DNA of 12,176 nt. It comes from Microcaldota archaeon. Its GTDB lineage: Archaea; Micrarchaeota; Micrarchaeia; Burarchaeales; Burarchaeaceae. The notes below the pieces were generated by a model, which saw only the letters and a program-made list of their open reading frames with translations, searched no databases and was not told the DNA's origin. The position numbers and the translations under genes were made by a program. Location of the stretch: positions 1-12,176 of the forward strand of contig QMVF01000009.1 in NCBI GenBank assembly GCA_003660965.1, written 5' to 3'. Numbering within the stretch: the stretch's first letter is position 1; every line of letters starts with the position of its first letter. Below are positions 1 to 6,184 of the stretch, one piece after another.

Positions 1-21
1 CCTTACGCTAACCCCCTTCAT
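1..21 (-). CDS. Start of the gene downstream of lysW (cut by window edge)
   Basis: Only the first seven codons are visible (MKGVSVR). The ATG overlaps the lysW stop codon by four bases (ATGA), continuing the overlap chain of the operon. A GGGGCGA stretch just upstream, inside the lysW end, could act as ribosome binding site. By context this could be the ATP-grasp ligase (LysX/ArgX) that joins the substrate to the LysW C-terminal glutamate, or another LysW-pathway enzyme. Seven residues cannot decide this; the product is inference from position only. Confidence 0.5.
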
Positions 22-188
22 TCGCCCCAGTCCTCTTCTACTACTGGTGCGGGCTGAATTTTCAATGGCTGCAAGCTCATCACTTCGAGCCTTGAGCCGC
101 AGTCCAGGCAGCTGAAAATTTCACCGAGCTCAAGCTCTTTCTTTGGCTTCAGCACGCAGTCGCATTCCGGGCATTTGGTTTCCATCAT
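18..188 (-). CDS. lysW: LysW-type amino-group carrier protein
   Basis: A 56-residue acidic protein, the usual size of LysW. It has an N-terminal zinc-ribbon pattern (C6-x2-C9 and C27-x2-C30, with an extra C11) and ends in the family hallmark EDWGE. In this family the side-chain carboxyl of the last glutamate is linked to the amino group of glutamate or 2-aminoadipate. This prevents cyclisation and gives later enzymes a negatively charged handle during ornithine or lysine synthesis. Placement directly after argG points to arginine/ornithine synthesis here, though some archaea share one LysW between both pathways. Two adjacent ATGs are possible. The first (188) overlaps the argG stop as ATGA. 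The second (185) is better spaced from the Shine-Dalgarno GAGGTG (2 versus 5 nt). The gene was found by direct translation and is very well supported despite its length. Confidence 0.93.
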   Translation of the reverse strand: MMETKCPECDCVLKPKKELELGEIFSCLDCGSRLEVMSLQPLKIQPAPVVEEDWGE

Positions 189-1393
189 CCCACCTCGTTT
201 GCATTTGTTATTTCATTCGCCAGCTTTGACTGCAGCCCCCACAGTTGAATGAAGCCCTCTGAGGCCTTTTGGTCGAAAAGGCTGGCCTTATCATAAGTTG
301 CCAAATTCAGATCGTAGAGTGCGTTTGGCGAGGAGAGTGAAACCACCTTGCAGCTGCCCTTGTAGAGCTTGAGCTTAACCTTGCCCTTTACTTTCTTGTT
401 GGCCTCATCCATGTAGGCATTGAGCGCATTCACAAGTGGATCGTGCCAGAGGCCTGCATAAACCAGATAGCTCCATTTGCTCTCCAGTATTGGTTTGAAC
501 TGGTTCTCGTGTATAGTGCTCACGTATTTTTCAAGCTCCTTGTGCGCCTTGATTATGCACTCTGCAGCAGGACATTCGTAGACCTCGCGCGTCTTAAGCC
601 CCACTATCCTATCCTCCATGTGCTCCATTATTCCAACCCCGTGTGCTGCGGCTATTGAATTGAGCTTTGCTATCAGGGCGTGCAGTTCGAGCTTTTCGCT
701 GTTTAATTTTATTGGCAAGCCCTTCTCGAATTCCAATTCAACAAACTCTGCCTTATCTGGTGCTTTTTCAGGCAGGGTGACTAGTCGGAATGCATCTGCT
801 GGTGCTTCCTGTTCAGGCTTCTCGAGAATTCCGCATTCGGTGCTCTTGCCCCAAAGATTTTCATCGGTTGAATAGGTTTTGTTCTCGTTTGGAATTGGTA
901 TGCTGTGCGCTTTTGCATAATCGATTTCCTCATCGCGCGAAAGATTCCAGTTGCGTATTGGTGCAAGCACTTTGAGCTTTGAATTAAGGCAGGCAATTCC
1001 GACTTCCACCCGAACCTGATCATTACCCTTGCCAGTGCAGCCATGCGCAATAGCGTCCGCGCCCTCTTGCTCTGCTAGTTGAACTGCAAGTTTTGCTATA
1101 AGTGGGCGGCCCAGGGCAGTGCTCAGGGGGTAAACGCCTCCGTAAAGTGCATTTGCCTTTATTGCCTTGGCTATATAATCGTATGCAAATTCCTTCTTCG
1201 CATCTATTACGAAAGCCTTTTCAGCTCCAAGCTTCAGAGCCTTTTCCTTTGCCGCATTCAAATCAAGGTCTGACTGGCCCAGATCAACAGTTAGGGTGAT
1301 GAGCTTGGCTCCGTATTTCTCCTGAATCATTTTGAGAAGAACGCTAGTGTCAAGCCCGCCTGAGTAGAGCAGTACGACTTTTTTGAAATTCAT
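185..1393 (-). CDS. argG: Argininosuccinate synthase
   Basis: Joins citrulline and aspartate using ATP, releasing AMP and pyrophosphate, to make argininosuccinate in the cytoplasm. From MNFKKVVLLY the protein has 402 residues, the normal length. The PP-loop SGGLDTS is at residues 11-17, followed by the family blocks around STALGRPLIAK (91-101) and HGCTGKGNDQVR (117-128). The frame stays open 59 codons further upstream, but that stretch lies wholly inside argF and has no family similarity. The ATG at 1393 instead directly precedes the conserved N-terminus, has a GGGGTGA Shine-Dalgarno 4 nt upstream and overlaps the argF stop by 4 bp. It is third in the argH-argF-argG-lysW operon, so translation is probably coupled to argF. 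Confidence 0.96.
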   Translation of the reverse strand: MNFKKVVLLYSGGLDTSVLLKMIQEKYGAKLITLTVDLGQSDLDLNAAKEKALKLGAEKAFVIDAKKEFAYDYIAKAIKANALYGGVYPLSTALGRPLIAKLAVQLAEQEGADAIAHGCTGKGNDQVRVEVGIACLNSKLKVLAPIRNWNLSRDEEIDYAKAHSIPIPNENKTYSTDENLWGKSTECGILEKPEQEAPADAFRLVTLPEKAPDKAEFVELEFEKGLPIKLNSEKLELHALIAKLNSIAAAHGVGIMEHMEDRIVGLKTREVYECPAAECIIKAHKELEKYVSTIHENQFKPILESKWSYLVYAGLWHDPLVNALNAYMDEANKKVKGKVKLKLYKGSCKVVSLSSPNALYDLNLATYDKASLFDQKASEGFIQLWGLQSKLANEITNANEVG

Positions 1394-2301
1394 GCATTCA
1401 CCCCTGGCTTTGGATTCGAAAGCATCAGCAGAACTGCCTTCTGAACATGCAGACGATTGGCAGCTTGCTGGAAGACTGCTGATTGCGGGCCTTCGATTAC
1501 ATCTGGAGCAACTTCCAAGCCCTTGTGCGCTGGCAAGCAGTGCATGAATATTGCATCTGGCTTTGCGCATTCCATGAGCTCCTGCGTGATTTGAAAGCCC
1601 TTGAATGCCTTGAGCTTCTGCTCTGCTTCATTCTCCTGGCCCATGCTCACCCAAGCATCTGTATAAACTACATCTGCATCGGCTGCTGCTTCGGGCGGCT
1701 TATTGGTGCGGTTTACAGTAAAGCCGTTGTTTGCAACTTCAGATGCCTTTTTGATTATCGATTTGCTAGGTCCGTAGTTGGCAGGTGAAGCAATTGCAAT
1801 TTCAAGCCCAGTAAGTGCGCAGGCGAGCAGCAGGGAGTTGGATACATTATTGGAATCACCTATGTAGGCAAGTTTGGTTTTATGCAAGCCCTTCGATTCG
1901 CTTATGGTAAGCAGGTCCGCTAGCGCTTGGCAGGGATGCTCGAGATTGCTGAGTGCATTTATTACTGGAATCGGACTGTGGGCTGCCAAAGCCTCGAGTG
2001 ATGAATGGCTGTTAACGCGCGCAAGCAGGAAGTCTGCATATTGTGCTATTGAGTTTGCAGTATCGTGCGCATCCTCATGACCATTGAGAAGATGTGCTCC
2101 GCCCAACTCTATATAATACCCGCCCATCTGCAGAACTGCAAGCTGAAAGGAGAGCTTTGTGCGGGTGCTGGACTTTTCAAATATAGCCGCCAGTGCCTTG
2201 TGCTTGAGTGCGTGCGCATAGGTAGGTGGATTTTCCTTTACAGCTTTTGCTAGGGAGAGGACTTTTGAAACGTTGATGTCGGTTATTGATAGGAAGTTCA
2301 T
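1390..2301 (-). CDS. argF: Ornithine carbamoyltransferase
   Basis: Transfers the carbamoyl group of carbamoyl phosphate to ornithine, giving citrulline. The protein has 303 residues, normal for the family. The carbamoyl-phosphate loop SSTRTKLSF is at residues 44-52, HPCQ at 122-125, the ornithine-side DAWVSMG at 215-221 and HCLPA at 254-258; a C-terminal NRLHVQKA block is also present. The combination of HPCQALAD, SMG and HCLPA favours ornithine over aspartate as substrate. The phosphate loop reads STRTK where STRTR is usual, a conservative change. Acetylornithine or other variant substrates cannot be fully excluded, but the neighbouring argG and argH support the ordinary pathway. The ATG overlaps the argH stop by 4 bp with only a weak Shine-Dalgarno (GGTTGA), suggesting coupled translation. 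Confidence 0.94.
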   Translation of the reverse strand: MNFLSITDINVSKVLSLAKAVKENPPTYAHALKHKALAAIFEKSSTRTKLSFQLAVLQMGGYYIELGGAHLLNGHEDAHDTANSIAQYADFLLARVNSHSSLEALAAHSPIPVINALSNLEHPCQALADLLTISESKGLHKTKLAYIGDSNNVSNSLLLACALTGLEIAIASPANYGPSKSIIKKASEVANNGFTVNRTNKPPEAAADADVVYTDAWVSMGQENEAEQKLKAFKGFQITQELMECAKPDAIFMHCLPAHKGLEVAPDVIEGPQSAVFQQAANRLHVQKAVLLMLSNPKPGVNA

Positions 2302-3674
2302 TTGCTCAACCCTGCCAGCAACTTTTCTGAATTTTTCAGAATTTGAGATGGGTTCGGACCGCTGGCTGTGGTTTGTTCAACCACCCAATTTGCATCCTTA
2401 CACTGAGAAAGCTCGCTTGCCTGAACTGAAACTCCAAATTGCTTAAGCTCTGAATTCAAAACCTCTAGTTTCAACTCGCCGCTTCCTTTTGCAAGCGCCT
2501 TTTCAATTGTTTTTCTGGACTGGTTGAATGGAATTTTGTACTCCAGCGTGAGCTGCTCAGCAACTGCAAGCGAGGTGGTGGAAGGCTGGAGGGAGGAGAG
2601 CATTTTCTCTGTATTTGGTTTTAGCTCTGCAATCACTTCAGGCATTATGGCGAGTGAGGGAAGGAAATGTGAAATAGCCTTCAGCAATTCCTGCTTTCCG
2701 AACTGCGAGTCCTTGTTGTAGCCTGCTAAGTTTGATTTTGAAAGCGAGAGAATTGAGAGGAGCGAGGAGTGCGCGAGGGTGGTCTTTGCTTTTATGGCCT
2801 CCAGAACATCCGGGTTTTTCTTTTGAGGCATTGCAGAGCTTCCGGTTGTATGCTTTTCACTAAGCTGAATGTAATCGAATTCGCTGGTTGAGAAGAGCAT
2901 GAGCGTTTGGGCCAGTATACTAAGGTGGGTCATTGTGGAAGCAAGGCAGTAGGCAAAGTCTGCCTCCAGCTCCCAGCGGCTTGCAATTGCATCAAGTGAG
3001 TTTTCATAGGCTTTTGAAAAGCCAAGCAAGTCTGCAGTTTGAGCAGAATTGATTGGAAAGGTTGTGCTGAAGCCGGTGCCTGCACCCAGTGGGCAGGAGC
3101 TGTGAAGCTCGAGCCATTGGTCGAACTTCTGCGCATCGCGCTTAAACGAGTAGGCAAATGCAAGCAGCAGGTGGCCAAGGGTTGTGGGAAGGGCCTGTTG
3201 ATGATGAGTGTAGCCTGGCATTATGGAGTTTGAAGTTTCCTTTGCCTTTTCTGCAAGTGCTTTTGCAAGTTTTAGAAGTGAGGTTTTGAATTCACTAGCT
3301 TTTTGATTTAGAAAAATAGCTTCGGATGCAGCAACCTGATCATTGCGGCTTAGGCCGCAGCGGAAGTTTCCTGCTTTTGAGTTTTCGCTCAAGTAGTTGT
3401 AGACTGAAGTATGGATGTCCTCTGCTGGTTTCAGAAGCTTTGCGCCTTCCTTTTCAAGTTTTGAAATTGCAGTTAGCAGGCTCTCTTTTTCCTCATTTGA
3501 AATTATATTTTGTGAAGCGAGCATCTGTACATGGGCCTTGCTTACTGCAAGCTCGGCTGGAAGAAGCTGGAGATCTGCCTCCCAGTCTCCGCTGGAACAG
3601 AAATCAACTGCATTCTGACCTATTGCACTATAGCCACTGCCCCATAGCAAATTGCCGGTATGTTTATTTTCCAT
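2298..3674 (-). CDS. argH: Argininosuccinate lyase
   Basis: Cleaves argininosuccinate to arginine and fumarate, the last step of arginine synthesis. At 458 residues it matches the normal length for this fumarase/aspartase-superfamily homotetramer. Visible landmarks are LLWGSGY near the N-terminus (family LWGGRF region), SRNDQVA at 109-115, GYTHHQQALPTT at 154-165 (family GYTHLQ block), and the superfamily signature GSSAMPQKKNPD at 278-289, which carries the mobile catalytic loop. It is the first gene of the operon: a TATA element about 27 nt upstream of its ATG predicts a leaderless transcript, and a 4-bp ATGA overlap leads into argF. Having the last enzyme of the pathway first, ahead of the carrier protein, is notable. 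Confidence 0.96.
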   Translation of the reverse strand: MENKHTGNLLWGSGYSAIGQNAVDFCSSGDWEADLQLLPAELAVSKAHVQMLASQNIISNEEKESLLTAISKLEKEGAKLLKPAEDIHTSVYNYLSENSKAGNFRCGLSRNDQVAASEAIFLNQKASEFKTSLLKLAKALAEKAKETSNSIMPGYTHHQQALPTTLGHLLLAFAYSFKRDAQKFDQWLELHSSCPLGAGTGFSTTFPINSAQTADLLGFSKAYENSLDAIASRWELEADFAYCLASTMTHLSILAQTLMLFSTSEFDYIQLSEKHTTGSSAMPQKKNPDVLEAIKAKTTLAHSSLLSILSLSKSNLAGYNKDSQFGKQELLKAISHFLPSLAIMPEVIAELKPNTEKMLSSLQPSTTSLAVAEQLTLEYKIPFNQSRKTIEKALAKGSGELKLEVLNSELKQFGVSVQASELSQCKDANWVVEQTTASGPNPSQILKNSEKLLAGLSK

Positions 3675-3696
3675 GCATAATTGGAGTTTTGCGCTG

Positions 3697-3706
3697 GATT
3701 TAAAAC
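3697..3706 (-). promoter_or_regulatory. TATA box of the argH-argF-argG-lysW operon
   Basis: On the minus strand the sequence reads GTTTTAAATC. Its TTTAAA core is centred about 27 nt before the argH ATG, the distance at which archaeal transcription starts at or next to the start codon. No Shine-Dalgarno is evident between the box and the ATG, which fits a leaderless mRNA. Assigned by position and composition only. Confidence 0.65.
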
Positions 3707-3759
3707 TTTCGTTAAATATGTTGCAAATAAAACTTATTATGTTTTAAATAGAACATTCT

Positions 3760-4173
3760 TTATTCCCGAAAGGAAGCTTTCCGCGTTTTTATGGCCGCTT
3801 CGGCCTCGCTTCTGCTTACAGTTTCCCGAATTTCGTAGACTATCATGTGGCGTCTGGTTCTTGTCTTGTTGAAAAACTTGACCAGGATGGAACTTTTGCC
3901 CGTTAGCTTTATGGCTGCGAACTTGACAACTGCAAGGTGCTTGTACTCTCCCTTTGGCCTGTAGCCGAACCGAAACATCAGCGCCCTGCCGGCCTGGAGC
4001 ATCGAATTGTAAGCTATGGCCAAGGCCCAGTCGTAATCGCCGCTTTCGAAAACTGTTCTGGATGTCTTCAGGTCTTTTTCAGCGGAAGCTAAGGTTTGCT
4101 CAACGAGCTTCGGTGTGGTTTCAAAAGCTTCTATCAGACCCTCGGCCAACAGATTTTCTAAACTCACGCTCAT
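3760..4173 (-). CDS. HEPN-domain protein, partner of the upstream nucleotidyltransferase
   Basis: A 137-residue, mostly helical protein resembling HEPN proteins of MNT/HEPN pairs. It has the family run around AEKDLKTSRTVFESGDYDWA (31-50), then AYNSMLQAGRALMF (54-67) and GYRPKGEYKH (70-79). In many such pairs the HEPN member is an RNase-type toxin and the nucleotidyltransferase neutralises it by AMP transfer. The catalytic signature is not canonical here: instead of a clean R-x4-6-H there is TRTRRHMIVYE (104-114), with R108 to Y113 spaced as R-x4-Y, so RNase activity is uncertain. The start lies 53 bases inside the end of the nucleotidyltransferase gene in another frame, an unusually long overlap. 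The conserved region begins soon after this ATG, so a much later start would remove family sequence. Toxin-antitoxin function is inferred. Confidence 0.82.
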   Translation of the reverse strand: MSVSLENLLAEGLIEAFETTPKLVEQTLASAEKDLKTSRTVFESGDYDWALAIAYNSMLQAGRALMFRFGYRPKGEYKHLAVVKFAAIKLTGKSSILVKFFNKTRTRRHMIVYEIRETVSRSEAEAAIKTRKASFRE

Positions 4174-4717
4174 CGCCTTTTATCATTATCAGCGGGTTCT
4201 TTATTATGTTTATCAGCAGATGGTGCCCCTCTTGCGCATTCTTCAGGAATTCGGCCTTGGTCCACAGCACGTAGTTTATCTCCCTGCCAGTTTTCCTCTC
4301 TGCTACTGAGATGATGCGCATCAGGCTTGATTGGTTGATTTTGCCCACTAACAGGAGGTCTATGTCGCTCTTTTCATTTTCAGTTCCCTTTGCAAAGCTC
4401 CCGTATATTATGGCATAGTCTATTGCGCTTCTCTTGAAAGCGTTTTGCAACAATGCGCCAAGGCTTTCGGTCTTCAAAAACAAGTTTTTGATGTCCTTGT
4501 AAATAGGGGAGCGCCTGTTGATCCCCCATATGCACAGGTTACCGACCTTCTTGCTTGAGACCAGACCGAGCTGCTCCAGCGTTTCGAGCTCCTTCTTCAC
4601 ATATATAGGGGTTATGTCTATGCGCCGTGAGATCTCCCGTAGATGAAGGGGCTTTGAGAATAGGAGGAGCTCTAGCAACCTCGTAGTTGTCTTTGATTTG
4701 AAAAGTTTTTCCAACAT
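4121..4717 (-). CDS. Winged-helix / MNT-type nucleotidyltransferase fusion
   Basis: A 198-residue protein with two parts. Residues 1-65 look like an ArsR-like winged helix (LREISRRIDITPIYVKKELETLEQLGLV, about 26-53). Residues 98-180 form a minimal nucleotidyltransferase of the polymerase-beta superfamily, with the metal-binding pattern GSFAKGT...SDIDLLLVG (G106, S107, D118, D120). The third acidic position usually found downstream is not obvious; the corresponding strand reads REINYVLW. It is followed, with a 53-bp overlap, by a HEPN gene, the standard MNT/HEPN arrangement. The fused DNA-binding domain and a palindrome in its own promoter suggest autoregulation. The ATG is preceded by TTTAAA at about 29 nt. 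Function as an antitoxin that AMPylates HEPN is inference from the family. Confidence 0.85.
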   Translation of the reverse strand: MLEKLFKSKTTTRLLELLLFSKPLHLREISRRIDITPIYVKKELETLEQLGLVSSKKVGNLCIWGINRRSPIYKDIKNLFLKTESLGALLQNAFKRSAIDYAIIYGSFAKGTENEKSDIDLLLVGKINQSSLMRIISVAERKTGREINYVLWTKAEFLKNAQEGHHLLINIIKNPLIMIKGDEREFRKSVGRGSDRSF

Positions 4718-4729
4718 GTAATCTATCAG

Positions 4730-4743
4730 TATACGAACGTATA
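4730..4743. promoter_or_regulatory. Candidate operator palindrome in the MNT/HEPN promoter
   Basis: Perfect 6-bp inverted repeat TATACG-AA-CGTATA. It touches the downstream edge of the TATA element and precedes the expected transcription start near 4717. A repressor bound here would block TBP/TFB or polymerase. The adjacent gene encodes a winged-helix protein, the natural candidate ligand. Binding is inferred, and short AT-rich dyads can occur by chance. Confidence 0.45.
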
Positions 4744-4750
4744 TTTAAAG
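4742..4750 (-). promoter_or_regulatory. TATA box of the nucleotidyltransferase-HEPN pair
   Basis: On the minus strand it reads CTTTAAATA, with TTTAAA centred about 29 nt before the ATG at 4717. It lies in the 51-bp gap after the RuBisCO stop codon, so the pair can be transcribed independently of the RuBisCO gene. Confidence 0.6.
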
Positions 4751-4768
4751 TTTACGCTTTCCTTCGAG

Positions 4769-6064
4769 TTATTTTGGCTTAAGCCTCCCCCATTTCTTAA
4801 GTGCCTGCGCGAGTTCCTCGTGCTTCTTCGCGTATTCCTCAAGCGCGATGCCGTGCATGCTCGCTTCAACAGCCTGCCTAGCTGCGATTGCGCCTGCGCG
4901 TGTGCCCTTCGGGTGGCCGTGAATTCCGCCGCTTACCAGAATCACGCATTCCTTGCCTAGAATCCGCATGACTTCCGGCACTAGGCCTGGATGAAGGCCT
5001 CCTGAGGAAACTGGGAAGGCTGGCTTTATTGAGCCCCAATTCTGGGCGAGCAGCGTGCCTGCCTCTGCCCTAGTTTTCTTCTCGCGCAGAACATTTGCAA
5101 TTGAATTTACCTCGTGCTTCCCGCCTACCAGTTTGCCAACTGCGGTGCCGCCATGAATCTCGTCTACTCCAATCAGCCTCATCAATTTTGCAAGGAATTG
5201 CATGGTAATTCCGTGCTTCAGGTTGCGGTCAAAGGATGCGTGCATTGCCCTGTGTGCATGGATTGCAATTCCATAATCTCCAAGCACTTCGCGCATGGTC
5301 TGCACTGCTGAAGTTCCGCATACAACCACATCAAGCATTGCATAGCGCCAGCCATGCTCGTGCAGTACTTTAGCTCGCTTAATCATTTCGCGCGTTTCCC
5401 CGGTTATATTTATGAGTGCATCTTTCCGCTCGCCCGTTTCGCGTTCTGCCTTATCCCGCAGCTTGGTCATCAGCCTTACCCGCTCGCTGAAGCGGTTGAA
5501 TTTTTGTGAGGTTAGGTTTTCATCATCCTTTACCAGATCAAATCCTCCAAGCCAAGTTTCAAATCCAACTTGCGCATGCTCGCTGGCGCTGAAACCAACC
5601 TTTGGCTTTGGAACTGCTCCCAGCATGGGCCTTCTCTTTACTTTCATAAGCCTGCGCAAACCATGAATTCCGTGCCTGGGTCCTTTGAAATTCTTTAAGT
5701 AGGAGGGGGGCAAGACTACATCCATCAAACGAAGGTTTTTCAGAGCTTTCATTCCGAATATGTTGCCCGCAATTCCGCTCAGCAGCTGGGGTGCATTGCC
5801 CGCTTCCCACAAATCAAGCGGGTAGGCTATCTTCACGTAGTTGCCCTTGATTTCGTAGGCAGTTGCCATCAGATCTTTCATGCGTGGCGGGAGCTTGTGC
5901 AGGGTGGTCCAAGTTCCGGTTGAGCTTTCTGATGCTATTCTGCCTGCAGCCTCCTTTGAGCTCACTCCCTTTGCAGGTTCAAAGTAGAAGAGTGCAACCA
6001 AATCATTCTTGTTTGGCCTATAACTTGTATTTACGAAATCAGCGTACCATTCAATGCGCGCCAT
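4769..6064 (-). CDS. rbcL: RuBisCO large chain, archaeal form III-like
   Basis: Ribulose-1,5-bisphosphate carboxylase of 431 residues. The catalytic set is present (spinach numbers in brackets): E46 (E60), T51 and W52 (T65, W66), N101 (N123), K153 and K155 in KPK (K175, K177), the carbamylated lysine K179 with D181 and E182 in VKDDE (K201, D203, E204), H271-R272 (H294, R295), H304 (H327), K311 of loop 6 (K334) and S354-G355-G356 (S379-G381). It should be an active enzyme rather than a RuBisCO-like protein. Loop 8 reads VSGGIHGHP, where Thermococcus-type enzymes have GGGTLGHP. In archaea form III works in AMP/nucleoside salvage with AMP phosphorylase and ribose-1,5-bisphosphate isomerase; neither is in this window. 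The frame opens 17 codons upstream, but similarity starts at MARIEWYADF and a TATA box lies 26 nt before this ATG. Confidence 0.95.
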   Translation of the reverse strand: MARIEWYADFVNTSYRPNKNDLVALFYFEPAKGVSSKEAAGRIASESSTGTWTTLHKLPPRMKDLMATAYEIKGNYVKIAYPLDLWEAGNAPQLLSGIAGNIFGMKALKNLRLMDVVLPPSYLKNFKGPRHGIHGLRRLMKVKRRPMLGAVPKPKVGFSASEHAQVGFETWLGGFDLVKDDENLTSQKFNRFSERVRLMTKLRDKAERETGERKDALINITGETREMIKRAKVLHEHGWRYAMLDVVVCGTSAVQTMREVLGDYGIAIHAHRAMHASFDRNLKHGITMQFLAKLMRLIGVDEIHGGTAVGKLVGGKHEVNSIANVLREKKTRAEAGTLLAQNWGSIKPAFPVSSGGLHPGLVPEVMRILGKECVILVSGGIHGHPKGTRAGAIAARQAVEASMHGIALEEYAKKHEELAQALKKWGRLKPK

Positions 6065-6085
6065 GAAGTAGCTTCTGCAGATGGG

Positions 6086-6094
6086 AATAAATAG
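6086..6094 (-). promoter_or_regulatory. TATA box of the RuBisCO gene
   Basis: Minus-strand CTATTTATT centred about 26 nt upstream of the ATG at 6064. This supports that ATG as a leaderless start over the in-frame ATG at 6115. A competing AT-rich block near 6140 sits at similar distance from 6115 but is equally explained by the divergent gene. Confidence 0.55.
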
Positions 6095-6132
6095 GTGAGC
6101 TTTGAGTTTGGGCAAAATTCAACGGGCAGTAG

Positions 6133-6180
6133 ATTAATATAATAAATTAATATAGTAAAAAAACCATAGTAATATGGTGG
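6133..6180 (+). promoter_or_regulatory. Promoter region of the pentapeptide-repeat gene with a dyad and SD
   Basis: Two 9-bp direct copies of ATTAATATA (6133-6141 and 6146-6154) provide TATA-like elements. The second predicts a start near 6176. A 6-bp inverted repeat ACCATA-gtaa-TATGGT (6163-6178) covers that start, and GGTGG (6176-6180) ends 4 nt before the ATG as a possible Shine-Dalgarno. The dyad may be an operator; this is inferred from placement alone. Confidence 0.4.
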
Positions 6181-6184
6181 TCTG

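Noticed and set aside
1394..1570. 59-codon N-terminal extension of argG
   Set aside because: It lies wholly within argF, has no family similarity, and a good SD plus ATGA overlap mark the start at 1393.
185..3674. Plus-strand frames inside argH-argF-argG
   Set aside because: They are antisense shadows of conserved enzymes without domain matches.
6065..6115. 17-residue N-terminal extension of RuBisCO
   Set aside because: Family similarity starts at MARIEWYADF, and a TATA box sits at leaderless distance from 6064, although an AT-rich block also lies at similar distance from 6115.
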